Source: Achromobacter mucicolens
GTDB taxonomy: Bacteria; Pseudomonadota; Gammaproteobacteria; Burkholderiales; Burkholderiaceae_B
Direction: 5' to 3'
Length of the DNA stretch: 64,000 nucleotides
NCBI RefSeq assembly: GCF_902859725.1
Contig: NZ_CADIJP010000021.1
Span: 53,060 to 117,059 of the forward strand
Of this stretch, positions 33,236 through 41,610 are shown piece after piece (within the stretch, counting starts at the first letter, position 1; each line of letters begins with the position of its first letter). Made by a program: the position numbers and the translations under genes. Under the pieces are notes generated by a model that did not search any database, was not told the DNA's origin, and saw nothing but the letters and a program-made list of their open reading frames with translations.

Positions 33236-34111
33236 TCAAGCGCCCTTGAGCGCCGCGGCGATGCCTGCGAGCTTGTCGGGATTGCGCTGCACCAGCACCC
33301 GCGTCAGCCGTTCGCCATCGGTCTCGTAAGACTGCACGGATTCGAGTTCGCCATCGATCAAGCGCAAGAGGGTCCATTGCCCGTTCACCTGCACCACCCG
33401 GACATCCAGCGCGTCGCGATAGCGCCGCTTTCCCGCATAAAAGAGCTGCGCCAGCCGCTTGCCGCCCACCAGACTGGCAAACGCGGTGACCTTGTCGCCG
33501 CCGTCGCCGATCAGTTCGGCGTTGTCGCTCAGGAGCGCAAGCAGTCCGTTGAAATCGCTGCGCTGCATCGCGTCGGCAAACGCCTGCAACAGGCGCTGCA
33601 GCGTCGCGCGCGGCACGGCCTCGCGCGGCGCGCCCTGGCGCAGTTGCTGGCGCGCGCGCCGCACCATCTGGCGCACGGCAGCCGGGGTCTTGTCCAGCGT
33701 TTGCGCGATGTCTTCGTAGTCCGCATCGAACACGTCGCGCATGAGAAACGCCGCGCGGGCATCGGGCGACAGGCGTTCCAGCATGAATAGAAACGCCACC
33801 GACACATCGTCCGCCTGCTCATGGATCTGTTCCGGCGTGGAGGGCGCCGCCATCAGCATGGGTTCCGGCAGCCAGACACCAACGTAGTGTTCGCGTTCAG
33901 CCTTCACGGCTCGCAAGCGGTCGATCGACAGGCGCGTGGTCACCGTGACGAGCCATGCTTCGGGGTTCTGGATGACCGCGCGGTCAGCTTCGTGCCAGCG
34001 CAGCCACGCTTCCTGCACGACGTCTTCGGCCTCCGCCACGGCCCCCAGCATGCGATAGGCAATGCCATAAAGGCGGGAACGGTGCTGGTCGAAGCGGGCG
34101 GTGTCGGTCAT
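33236..34111 (-). CDS. sigJ: ECF41-type (SigJ-like) RNA polymerase sigma factor
   Basis: A 291-residue ECF sigma factor. Regions 2 and 4 are in residues 6-160 (MLGAVAEAEDVVQEAWLRWH and DYEDIAQTLDKTPAAVRQMV), followed by a SnoaL-like C-terminal domain to residue 291. The three ECF41 signature motifs are all present: WLPEP (80-84), DGGDK (203-207) and NPDKL (277-281). In ECF41 the C-terminal domain controls activity, so no anti-sigma gene is expected, and none is seen. Known partners are CMD, oxidoreductase and epimerase genes; such an operon lies at 29167-30926. Confidence 0.93.
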   Translation of the reverse strand: MTDTARFDQHRSRLYGIAYRMLGAVAEAEDVVQEAWLRWHEADRAVIQNPEAWLVTVTTRLSIDRLRAVKAEREHYVGVWLPEPMLMAAPSTPEQIHEQADDVSVAFLFMLERLSPDARAAFLMRDVFDADYEDIAQTLDKTPAAVRQMVRRARQQLRQGAPREAVPRATLQRLLQAFADAMQRSDFNGLLALLSDNAELIGDGGDKVTAFASLVGGKRLAQLFYAGKRRYRDALDVRVVQVNGQWTLLRLIDGELESVQSYETDGERLTRVLVQRNPDKLAGIAAALKGA

Positions 34112-34284
34112 GGAAAGGGCCAGCGCCGGGGCGAGGCGCAAGGAAGGCAAACATTTTGCCGTAGCGACCTGGCTGCGACAAGCGCGCGCGACGTGCACGC
34201 GGCTCTCATGTCCTGCCCGGTGCGCCGGCGCAAACCTGATCGGCGGTTGTGTGTCCGTGGCCGTCGTGCGTTGCCGCGCGCCCC

Positions 34285-35325
34285 CTACGCGCTCTCGCGC
34301 GTCACGATGCGAAAACCGATTTCCACCACCGACTGCGCGGGACGCTGGCCGTTGGCGCGCAAGCCGATCATCTCGGCCGCTTGCGCGCCGATCGCGGCGC
34401 CGTCCACGTGCACGGAGGTGATGGCCGGAGACATCGACGCGGCGATGTCCATGTCGCCAAAGCCCATCACGGCCAGTTGCCCAGGCACGTCCAGCCCTTG
34501 CGCCGCGGCCTCGGTCAGCACGCCGGCCGCCATCATGTCGGAACTGCAAAACACCGCGTCGATGCCTTGGCCCGAACGCTGCAGGGCGCGCAGGCCTTCG
34601 CGGCCTTGCGCGTGCGTCGTCGGCGCGGGCATGTAGTGCACCAACGGTTCGGGCAGGCCCGATTCCAGCGCCGCGCGAACCAGGCTTTCGGCGCGTAGCC
34701 GGGCGCGGTGGTCGTCGCCGCTCAGCACCGCCTGCCGCGTCTTGCCCGCGTCGCGCAGGTAGTGGCTGACGGCCGCGCCGATGGCGTCGTGCGACAGGCT
34801 GAGCAGCATGTCGATGGGGGCGTCCGTGGCATCCCACGTTTCGACGATGGGGATGCCCGATGCCTTGAGCAGCTGCCGGCCCTGCGGCGAGTGCATCACA
34901 CCCGTCAGCACGATGCCGTCCGGGCGCCGTCCGATGATGGCGCGCAGCAGCGCGTCCTCGCGGGGCGAGTCGTAGCCGCTCTGGCCCACCATAAGCTGAA
35001 AGCCTTTGGCCTCCAGCGACTGCGTCAGCGCGGTCAGCATCCCGCCAAAGAGCGACCCGGCGATCGAGGGCACCAGCACCATCACCAGGTTGCTGCGCGA
35101 CAGGCGCAGGCTGCCGGCCATCAGGTTGGGCACATAGCCCAGCGCCTGGATCGCGGCGTTGACCTTGTCCAGCGTGGCGGGCGAGACCTGCTGCGGTGTG
35201 TTGATGGCGCGCGAAACGGTAATCATCGACACCCCGGCCGCTTGCGCCACCTCGCGCACGGTGACGTTGGCGCGCTCCGGGGAGCGGGAAGGGGAGTCGG
35301 CGGACGGCATGCGGGACGGGTGCAT
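34285..35325 (-). CDS. LacI-family transcriptional regulator
   Basis: A 346-residue repressor. The HTH (VTVREVAQAAGVSMITVSRAIN) is in residues 21-42 and the hinge helix follows with YVPNLMAGSLR. A periplasmic-binding-protein-like ligand domain covers the rest, with VPSIAGSLFGGMLT at its start. ATG 35325 is used; the codon before it in frame is TTG. It is divergent from the Bug-gudD operon, whose promoter holds two perfect GTTAACGTTAAC operators, so it probably represses glucarate use. No good Shine-Dalgarno site was seen. Confidence 0.9.
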   Translation of the reverse strand: MHPSRMPSADSPSRSPERANVTVREVAQAAGVSMITVSRAINTPQQVSPATLDKVNAAIQALGYVPNLMAGSLRLSRSNLVMVLVPSIAGSLFGGMLTALTQSLEAKGFQLMVGQSGYDSPREDALLRAIIGRRPDGIVLTGVMHSPQGRQLLKASGIPIVETWDATDAPIDMLLSLSHDAIGAAVSHYLRDAGKTRQAVLSGDDHRARLRAESLVRAALESGLPEPLVHYMPAPTTHAQGREGLRALQRSGQGIDAVFCSSDMMAAGVLTEAAAQGLDVPGQLAVMGFGDMDIAASMSPAITSVHVDGAAIGAQAAEMIGLRANGQRPAQSVVEIGFRIVTRESA

Positions 35326-35463
35326 CAAAAAGGGAGTCGAAAACGGCGGGGTGCAACTGGCGTCAAGCCTAACCGCAGACGTGCGCCTTGCGGGCCGGAT
35401 GGTGTCAGGGTTTGTCCGGATGGCGAAACGTCTGCGCCGCGAAATATTCTAAAAAAGCCGTCA

Positions 35464-35498
35464 TGTTAACGTTAACAAAAGAAATGTTAACGTTAACG
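35464..35498. promoter_or_regulatory. Two tandem LacI-type operators
   Basis: GTTAACGTTAAC, a perfect 12-base palindrome, occurs at 35465-35476 and 35486-35497. The centres are 21 bases apart, two helical turns, so two repressor dimers could bind on one face. The sites lie between lacI and the Bug gene, ending 31 bases before the Bug start codon. Confidence 0.8.
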
Positions 35499-35528
35499 TA
35501 AATAAAAGAACCCGATCCGGAGACACGA

Positions 35529-36500
35529 ATGAAGATCAATGCGCGCAATTGGATGATTGGTTTGACCCTGATGGCCGCCGCAGGTGCGGCGCAGGCGTGG
35601 CCTGACAAGGCCGTCACCGTCGTCGTCCCATTCCCGCCCGGCGGCGCAACCGATTCGGTGGCGCGCGCGCTGTCCAACAAGCTGGGCGAACAGCTCAAGC
35701 AATCCTTCGTCGTGGAAAACAAGGCGGGCGCCACCGGCACCATCGGCGCGTCGCAGGTGGCCCGCGCCGCGCCGGACGGCTACACCCTGATGGTCACGTC
35801 GCTGGCCCCGCTGGTCGTGGCCCCGCACCTGATGAAGGGCATCACCTACGATCCGGCCAAGGACTTCACGTACCTTACCGTGGCCGTGCAGACGCCGAAT
35901 GTGCTGGTGGTCAGCCCCAAGCTAGCGCCGCAGATCAACAGCGTGCAGGACGTGCTGAAGCTGCTGAAGGAAAAGCCGGGCGCGATCAGTTTCGCGACTT
36001 CCGGCGCGGGCTCGTCCGACCACCTGACCGCCGAACTCTTCTGGCAGAAGACCGGCACCAAGGGCCTGCATGTGCCTTATAAGGGCGGCGCGCCCGCCAT
36101 TTCCGATCTGCTGGGCAACCAGGTGGACATGTCGTTCCAGAACGTGAACGCGGTGCTGCCGCATATTAAGTCCGGTAAGCTCAAGGCCATCGCCGTCACC
36201 GGTTCCAAGCGCTCGCCGGTGCTGCCGGACGTGCCCACGTTTGCCGAGGCGTCCGTGCCCGGCGTCGATGTCTACGCCTGGCAGGCCGTCGTGGCCCCGA
36301 AGAACCTGCCCGCCGACGTGCGCGACAAGCTGTCCGCCGCCCTGACCGCCGCGCTGAAGGATCCGGCGCTCAGCAAGCCCTTCACCGACATCGGCCTGGA
36401 GGTCGTCGCCAACTCGCCCGAAGCCTTCACCAAGTTCCAGCAGCAGGAAAGCGCGCGCTGGAAGCAGGTCATCGAGACCGGCGGCATCTCCGTGCAATGA
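35529..36500 (+). CDS. Bug-family receptor, probably for glucarate
   Basis: A 323-residue Bug/TctC periplasmic receptor with a signal peptide (residues 1-22, [12 protein letters not shown] cleavage region), [17 protein letters not shown] and the [15 protein letters not shown] segment. ATG 35529 follows CGGAGA. It is the first gene of the operon with gudD and lies directly after the two LacI operators, so glucarate or a related aldarate is the probable ligand by context. TctAB-type membrane genes are absent here. Confidence 0.9.
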   Translation: MKINARNWMIGLTLMAAAGAAQAWPDKAVTVVVPFPPGGATDSVARALSNKLGEQLKQSFVVENKAGATGTIGASQVARAAPDGYTLMVTSLAPLVVAPHLMKGITYDPAKDFTYLTVAVQTPNVLVVSPKLAPQINSVQDVLKLLKEKPGAISFATSGAGSSDHLTAELFWQKTGTKGLHVPYKGGAPAISDLLGNQVDMSFQNVNAVLPHIKSGKLKAIAVTGSKRSPVLPDVPTFAEASVPGVDVYAWQAVVAPKNLPADVRDKLSAALTAALKDPALSKPFTDIGLEVVANSPEAFTKFQQQESARWKQVIETGGISVQ

Positions 36501-36546
36501 CGCAACGCGCCCGGCCCCGCCGGCCGGGCATTTTCAAGAAGCAATC

Positions 36547-37893
36547 ATGACTCATCACGCATCGCAAGCCTCCCAGACGCCCACGATTACCGGCATGCGC
36601 GTCGTGCCGGTCGCCGGCCAGGACTCCATGCTGCTCAACCTGAGCGGCGCCCACGCGCCTTATTTCACGCGCAATCTGGTCATCCTGACCGACAGCGCGG
36701 GCAATACCGGCGTGGGCGAAGTGCCCGGCGGCGAAAAGATCCGCGCCACGCTGGAAGACGCGCGCGCCCTCATCGCGGGCAGCTCCATCGGCAACTACCA
36801 GCACACGCTGAACCAGATGCACCAGGCCTTCGCCGGTCTGGACAGCGCGGGCCGCGGCGCCCAGACCTTCGACCTGCGCGTGGCGATCCATGCCGTGACG
36901 GCGGTGGAGTCGGCGTTGCTGGACCTGCTGGGCCAGCACCTGGGCGTTCCCGTGGCCGCGCTGCTGGGAGAAGGCGTGCAGCGCACCTCCGTGCAGATGC
37001 TGGGTTACCTGTTCTACGTGGGCGACTCGTCGCTCACGCCGCTGCCTTACCAGACGGCGCCCGACGCCGACGGCTGGCTGCGCGTGCGGCACGAAAAGGC
37101 CATGACGCCCGAGGCCATCGTCCGCTTGGCCGAAGCCGCTCACGACCGCTATGGCTTTCAGGACTTCAAGTTGAAGGGCGGCGTTTTGCGCGGCGAGGAA
37201 GAGGTCGAAGCCATCCGCGCCCTTCACGAACGCTTTCCTGAAGCGCGCGTCACGCTCGACCCGAACGGCGGCTGGCTGCTCAAGGACGCCGTGCGCCTGT
37301 GCCGCGACCTGCACGGCGTGATGGCCTATGCCGAAGACCCGTGCGGCGCTGAAGGCGTGTTTTCCGGCCGCGAAGTCATGGCCGAGTTCCGCCGCGCCAC
37401 GGGCCTGCCCACCGCCACCAACATGGTCGCCACCGACTGGCGCGAAATGGCGCATGCGCTGTCGCTGCAGTCGGTCGACATTCCGCTGGCCGATCCGCAT
37501 TTCTGGACGCTTCAGGGGTCGGTGCGCGTGGCCCAGACCTGCCAGGCCTTCGGCCTGACGTGGGGCTCGCATTCCAACAATCACTTCGATGTGTCGCTGG
37601 CGATGTTCACGCATGTGGGCGCCGCCGCGCCGGGCCGCGTCACCGCGATCGACACGCACTGGATCTGGCAGGACGGCCAACATCTGACCCGCAACCCGCT
37701 GCAGATCCGCAACGGCTACGTCGAGCTGCCGCAGACTGGTGGCCTGGGCATCGAGCTGGACATGGACGCGATCGAGCGCGCCCATCAGCTTTACCTGCAG
37801 CACGGCCTGGGCGCGCGCGACGATGCCACGGCGATGCAGTATCTGGTGCCGGGTTGGAAGTTCGACAACAAGCGGCCTTGCATGGTGCGCTGA
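36547..37893 (+). CDS. gudD: Glucarate dehydratase GudD
   Basis: A 448-residue enolase-superfamily enzyme that dehydrates D-glucarate to 5-keto-4-deoxyglucarate. The catalytic KxK is in FKLKGGV, the metal ligands are in VTLDPNGGW and [11 protein letters not shown], with TNMVATDW as the third, and the general-base His is in [10 protein letters not shown]. This ligand set and length match glucarate dehydratases rather than mandelate racemases. It follows the Bug gene by 46 bases under LacI control. The downstream aldolase or dehydratase genes of the pathway are not in the window. Confidence 0.93.
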   Translation: MTHHASQASQTPTITGMRVVPVAGQDSMLLNLSGAHAPYFTRNLVILTDSAGNTGVGEVPGGEKIRATLEDARALIAGSSIGNYQHTLNQMHQAFAGLDSAGRGAQTFDLRVAIHAVTAVESALLDLLGQHLGVPVAALLGEGVQRTSVQMLGYLFYVGDSSLTPLPYQTAPDADGWLRVRHEKAMTPEAIVRLAEAAHDRYGFQDFKLKGGVLRGEEEVEAIRALHERFPEARVTLDPNGGWLLKDAVRLCRDLHGVMAYAEDPCGAEGVFSGREVMAEFRRATGLPTATNMVATDWREMAHALSLQSVDIPLADPHFWTLQGSVRVAQTCQAFGLTWGSHSNNHFDVSLAMFTHVGAAAPGRVTAIDTHWIWQDGQHLTRNPLQIRNGYVELPQTGGLGIELDMDAIERAHQLYLQHGLGARDDATAMQYLVPGWKFDNKRPCMVR

Positions 37894-37935
37894 CCGACCC
37901 CGAGCCAGAGACGCGACAGGCGCGGAGCGAGGCGT

Positions 37936-38619
37936 CTACCTTGCTTCCGCAGCCTGCATCGTGTGGGACAGGCAATAGACTTCCGACCACGCCGGTGCAT
38001 CGCCCGTCAACGCGTGCATCTGGCCCGAATTCAGAATGTCGCCATCGCAAGCCGCCACCGCGTTGATCGCATAACCATTGACGATGTAGATCCAGTCGGC
38101 CGCGCGGTCTTTCCCGCCGCGAATCTTTTGTTCTGTCGTGGCGTTCATCGCCGGGGTGTCCGTCACGATCAGATGTGCGCCGGTCAATCCGGGCTGCGCG
38201 GCCGCAGCCGCCGCATGCGTCTTCAGGTAAGTTCGCAACGCTTCCTCCGCGCCCGGCCGGGGGGACAGGCGGATGGTCAGCGCATATCTCGCCAGGCCGC
38301 CTCCAGCGCTCTCGATCACTCGGCATTGGCTGCGGATCATGTTGCGGTGCTGCGGCATGAGCTTCGTGGACCACGGCGTGGGCGCGTTGAGCCGCGCAAG
38401 GTAGCCGGGAGAAACCAGCGTCTCGTAGGCATCCAGTTCATACATCACGAAGAAACCTTCGCCGCCACGGGCGCTTGTCCAGCGCGTGCCGCGCAGAAAA
38501 CCGGGAACGCCCATTCGCTCCGGGAAGTGCTCATGGGTATGCCAGTCTTCGAACTCCGCGCGCCAGCCCGGCGCAATGTCCCACCACATTGCGATTGCGG
38601 CCTTTCCAAGCATGGCCAT
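37936..38619 (-). CDS. Unrecognised dimeric alpha/beta-barrel-like protein
   Basis: A 227-residue protein, no signal peptide. The first part has IAPGWRAEFEDWHTHEHFPE and VPGFLRGTRW, a pattern typical of ferredoxin-like dimeric barrels (DUF4286-like) that act on small aromatic or heme-type molecules. A second half with ALTIRLSPRPGAEEAL suggests two copies of the fold. Function is unknown. It starts two bases after the dctP stop on the same strand, so it is co-transcribed with that receptor and may act on the compound it takes up. Confidence 0.65.
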   Translation of the reverse strand: MAMLGKAAIAMWWDIAPGWRAEFEDWHTHEHFPERMGVPGFLRGTRWTSARGGEGFFVMYELDAYETLVSPGYLARLNAPTPWSTKLMPQHRNMIRSQCRVIESAGGGLARYALTIRLSPRPGAEEALRTYLKTHAAAAAAQPGLTGAHLIVTDTPAMNATTEQKIRGGKDRAADWIYIVNGYAINAVAACDGDILNSGQMHALTGDAPAWSEVYCLSHTMQAAEAR

Positions 38620-38621
38620 GG

Positions 38622-39653
38622 TCAGTTCCTGGCCCGCAGCGCGGTGATTTCCGCGGTGACCTGCTGCATGACGTCGGGCCCAATTTCAGCCGCGAACTTG
38701 TCCACCACCGGTTGGACAGCGCCGCGAAGGCGCTCGACTGCTTCGGGCGTCAAGGTGTTGACCTGCATGAGCTTGCGCAGATCGTCAATGGCCACCGCCT
38801 CCTTGGCCTGAGAGATCCGGCGTTCTTCCGCCTTGGCTTCGGCGGCTGCTTCCAGAATGATCTTGCGCTCGGCTTCCGACATGCTGTCCCACGTCTTGCG
38901 GCTCATCAGGAACGGCATTCCCGTGTAGATATGGCGCGTCAGCGACAGATACTTCTGTACTTCCGCAAACTTGGCGGACAGGATCACGCCCACCGGGTTG
39001 TCCTGACCGTCGATGGCCTTGGACTCCAGCGCGCCGTACACCTCGCCGAACGTCATCGGCACGGGGTTGGCGCCCAATGTCTTGAACATGTCGATGTAGA
39101 CGGGGGCGGCGATGACGCGCATTTTCAGGCCTTGCAGATCCTGCGCCTGCGCGATCGGGCGTTTGCTGTTCGTCATGTTGCGAAAGCCCAGGTCCCAGAT
39201 GCCCAGGCCAATCAGGCCGTGATCGGACAGGTCATTCAACAGGCGCTGGGCAACGGGCCCGTCCGAGACCGCGTAGGCTTCGCGTGCGTCGTTGAACAGG
39301 AACGGGAGGTCAAAGACCATGAACCGCTTGTCGATGCCGGCCAAGAGGCCCGTCGCCATCGAGGTGAAATCCAGCGTGCCACCGCGAACCGCCGACAGGT
39401 TTTGGGGATCGCCGCCCAGCACCGCATTGGCGTAGATCGACACCTTCATCTTGCCGCCGCTTTTCTCAGCCACCAGATCGGCAAATTTCTGCGCGCCCTG
39501 GCCCAGGGGATGGTCCGCGGCCAGGCTGAATGCGAACTTCATCGTGCGCGTCTTGATGTCTTGCGCGGCTGCGGTTCCCGCCACGGCAAGGCAGGCCAGG
39601 ACGGTCGCTGCCGCATTCACGGCGATGCGCAAGCACGTTTTTTTTGAATTCAT
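38622..39653 (-). CDS. TRAP transporter substrate-binding protein DctP (copy 1)
   Basis: A 343-residue DctP-type receptor for C4-like carboxylates or aromatic acids. It has a signal peptide (ending AAAQD), then TMKFAFSLAADHPLGQGAQKFADLVAEKS and the conserved arginine region in MRVIAAPVYIDMFKTLGANPVPM. The ATG at 39653 is chosen for an AAGGTG site seven bases upstream; a GTG lies three codons earlier. It has no DctQ or DctM of its own here and probably borrows them, or uses the pair at 43122. It is divergent from iclR at 39826. Confidence 0.9.
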   Translation of the reverse strand: MNSKKTCLRIAVNAAATVLACLAVAGTAAAQDIKTRTMKFAFSLAADHPLGQGAQKFADLVAEKSGGKMKVSIYANAVLGGDPQNLSAVRGGTLDFTSMATGLLAGIDKRFMVFDLPFLFNDAREAYAVSDGPVAQRLLNDLSDHGLIGLGIWDLGFRNMTNSKRPIAQAQDLQGLKMRVIAAPVYIDMFKTLGANPVPMTFGEVYGALESKAIDGQDNPVGVILSAKFAEVQKYLSLTRHIYTGMPFLMSRKTWDSMSEAERKIILEAAAEAKAEERRISQAKEAVAIDDLRKLMQVNTLTPEAVERLRGAVQPVVDKFAAEIGPDVMQQVTAEITALRARN

Positions 39654-39750
39654 CACAAGCACCTTCTTCGGTTGTTGTTGGCAAAGGTCCGGTTGATGCG
39701 GCTACGGCAGCGGGCCATCGTGTGAATACCCGGCTGCGAGCATAGGGCAT

Positions 39751-39773
39751 AATTTTGAATGCCGTTCAAAATT
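39751..39773. promoter_or_regulatory. Predicted IclR operator upstream of dctP copy 1
   Basis: AATTTTGAA-N5-TTCAAAATT is a perfect 9-5-9 palindrome between the divergent dctP and iclR genes. A second short palindrome, TTGAATTCAA, follows at 39777-39786. Confidence 0.6.
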
Positions 39774-39825
39774 TGATTGAATTCAAAAATTGAACGATTC
39801 CATGGGCGGTCACCCGGAGAGCGCA

Positions 39826-40659
39826 ATGAGCGGGGCAATCGAAAAGACACTGGCATTGCTTGAATACTTGGCTGCGCACCCGGACGGCGCCAACCTCGCC
39901 GACATTGCGGACGACCTGCACCAGCTACGCAGCGGATGTCACCGGACCCTGCACGAACTGATGAAATTCGGCTACGTCCGGCAGACATCGGTGCGGGGCG
40001 AATACGCGTTGACGACCAAGCTGGTGTCGATGGGTTTGAGCTTTCTGAGCCGGTCCGGCGTGATCGACATCGCCCAGCCGGTCATCGACCGTTTTGCATC
40101 GGCCACGGGTGAACTTGTGCGCCTGGCCATCGTGGACGGCAAGCGCCTGACACTGGTGGCCAAGGCGCAAGGCGCGAAATCAGGGCTGCTCTACGATCCG
40201 GACATGGGCATCGACCTGCGCCTGTCGTGCAGTGCGGCCGGCCACGCGTGGCTGATGACGCTGCCCGAAGACCAAGCCATCGCTTACGTCACCGAACAGG
40301 GGCTGGGAAAGCCGCGGGACTTCGGGCCGAATGCGCCGACGTCGATACGCGCGTTGCTCGTCAGCCTGGACGCGCATCGGCGGCGCGGCTACAGCATTCT
40401 GCAGGACGTCTACGCGGCCGGCATGAGCGCGATGGCGGCGCCCATCCGGCGTCCCGGACATCAAAGCACCGGCATCCTGGTGGTGGCAGGGCCGTCGCAA
40501 CGCTTGACCGTTAAAGCCATGGAGAAATTCGGGCCGGCGCTGCTGCGCGCGGCAAGCGAGCTGGCGCAGGCCGGGGATGCCTCGCCGTTGCTGCGATCGG
40601 CTCGCGTGGGCACCTGGGGAAATGGCCCCGCGGAGGGTGAAGACCTGCCTGCGGATTAG
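39826..40659 (+). CDS. IclR-family regulator (copy 1)
   Basis: A 277-residue IclR protein with the HTH in residues 1-60 (ANLADIADDLHQLRSGCHRTLHEL) and an effector domain containing ELVRLAIVDGKRLTLVAKAQGAKSG. ATG 39826 is chosen because GGAGA lies at the right distance. It is clearly a paralogue of the IclR gene that faces it at 40656-41483 (shared VAKAQGA, DIAQP, SGELVRLAIVD-type blocks). It is divergent from dctP copy 1 and likely controls it; the 39751 palindrome is the candidate operator. Confidence 0.9.
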   Translation: MSGAIEKTLALLEYLAAHPDGANLADIADDLHQLRSGCHRTLHELMKFGYVRQTSVRGEYALTTKLVSMGLSFLSRSGVIDIAQPVIDRFASATGELVRLAIVDGKRLTLVAKAQGAKSGLLYDPDMGIDLRLSCSAAGHAWLMTLPEDQAIAYVTEQGLGKPRDFGPNAPTSIRALLVSLDAHRRRGYSILQDVYAAGMSAMAAPIRRPGHQSTGILVVAGPSQRLTVKAMEKFGPALLRAASELAQAGDASPLLRSARVGTWGNGPAEGEDLPAD

Positions 40660-41483
40660 CCCGCAGGCGCGTCTTCTCCCGAATTGCGGCCCTGCATCGG
40701 AAAGCGCGTCCTGAACATCGGCGACGCCAAGCTGGCCAGCGCCAGCTCCTGCGCGGCCGCCAGCAGGTCGGGACCCAGCGCTTCCATTCGCGCTTCGGTC
40801 AGTCGCATCGCCGGGCCGGCGATGCTTAAAACGCCGATGGCCGCTTCGCCCTTGCGCTGCACGGGCGCCGCCATGGCAGTCATGCCAGGCGCGAAGACTT
40901 CGTTGATCATCGCGTAGCCGCGCTTGCGCCCGGCCTGAAGCATCTTCGTCAGCGCGGCGATGGTGGTGGGGGCGTTGGGACCGTATTCCTCCGGCGAGCC
41001 GAAACCTTGCCGCGAGACCAGGTCCAGCGCGCGTTCGTCGGACATGGTCAACATCCAAGCGTGACCGGAAGCGCTGCACGACAGCCTGGCCTCGGATCCC
41101 ATCTCGGGGTCATAGCGCAGACCATGCCGGGCGCCCTGCGCCTTCGCGACCCAGGTCAGCCGTTCCTCGTTATCCACGATGGCCAGGCGCACCAGCTCCC
41201 CGGAGATGTCCGCCAAGCGGTCCACCAGCGGCTGGGCAATGTCGACGATGCCTGTCGCCGCAAGATAGCTCAACCCGATCGACGCGACCCGGGCCGTCAG
41301 CGCGTAGTCGCCGTGATCCCGGATCTGGCGCACATAGCCGCAGCGGCAAAGGTCTGTCAGCAGACGGTGCGCGGCGCTTTGAGGAATCTCCAGTTGCTGC
41401 GCGAGGGAAGCGAGGGGCACGCCTTCGGGCCTGGAGGACAGGTACTCCATGACGGCGAGCGCGCGTTCGAGAACTCCGGCCAT
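40656..41483 (-). CDS. IclR-family regulator (copy 2)
   Basis: A 275-residue IclR protein. The HTH is LASLAQQLEIPQSAAHRLLTDLCRCGYVRQ, and the effector part has ISGELVRLAIVDNEERLTWVAKAQGARHG and a YDPEMGSEARLSCSASGHAW segment like its paralogue. It converges with copy 1, the two genes overlapping by four bases, and is divergent from dctP copy 2, 127 bases away. The palindrome GTGGAA-N5-TTCCAC at 41525 in that spacer is the likely operator. IclR proteins of this type often sense aromatic acids or intermediates such as protocatechuate. Confidence 0.9.
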   Translation of the reverse strand: MAGVLERALAVMEYLSSRPEGVPLASLAQQLEIPQSAAHRLLTDLCRCGYVRQIRDHGDYALTARVASIGLSYLAATGIVDIAQPLVDRLADISGELVRLAIVDNEERLTWVAKAQGARHGLRYDPEMGSEARLSCSASGHAWMLTMSDERALDLVSRQGFGSPEEYGPNAPTTIAALTKMLQAGRKRGYAMINEVFAPGMTAMAAPVQRKGEAAIGVLSIAGPAMRLTEARMEALGPDLLAAAQELALASLASPMFRTRFPMQGRNSGEDAPAG

Positions 41484-41524
41484 GTCATCTCAACAAGTAG
41501 TGGGATGATGGATGATAACCCTAG

Positions 41525-41541
41525 GTGGAAAACTATTCCAC
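41525..41541. promoter_or_regulatory. Predicted IclR operator upstream of dctP copy 2
   Basis: GTGGAA-N5-TTCCAC is a perfect 6-5-6 palindrome, close to the TGGAA/TTCCA consensus known for IclR proteins. Further GGAA/TTCC half-sites follow to 41560. The site precedes the TRAP-aroQ-pca operon. Confidence 0.6.
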
Positions 41542-41610
41542 TCGGAATTACATTCCACTACCGAGTCTTGCCAGACATCGAAAAAATTCCAAATAACACC
41601 GGAGACAACG

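Noticed and set aside
36469-37803. Long antisense frame opposite gudD
   Set aside because: GudD shows the full enolase-superfamily active site; the antisense product is an unstructured His/Arg/Gly-rich sequence.
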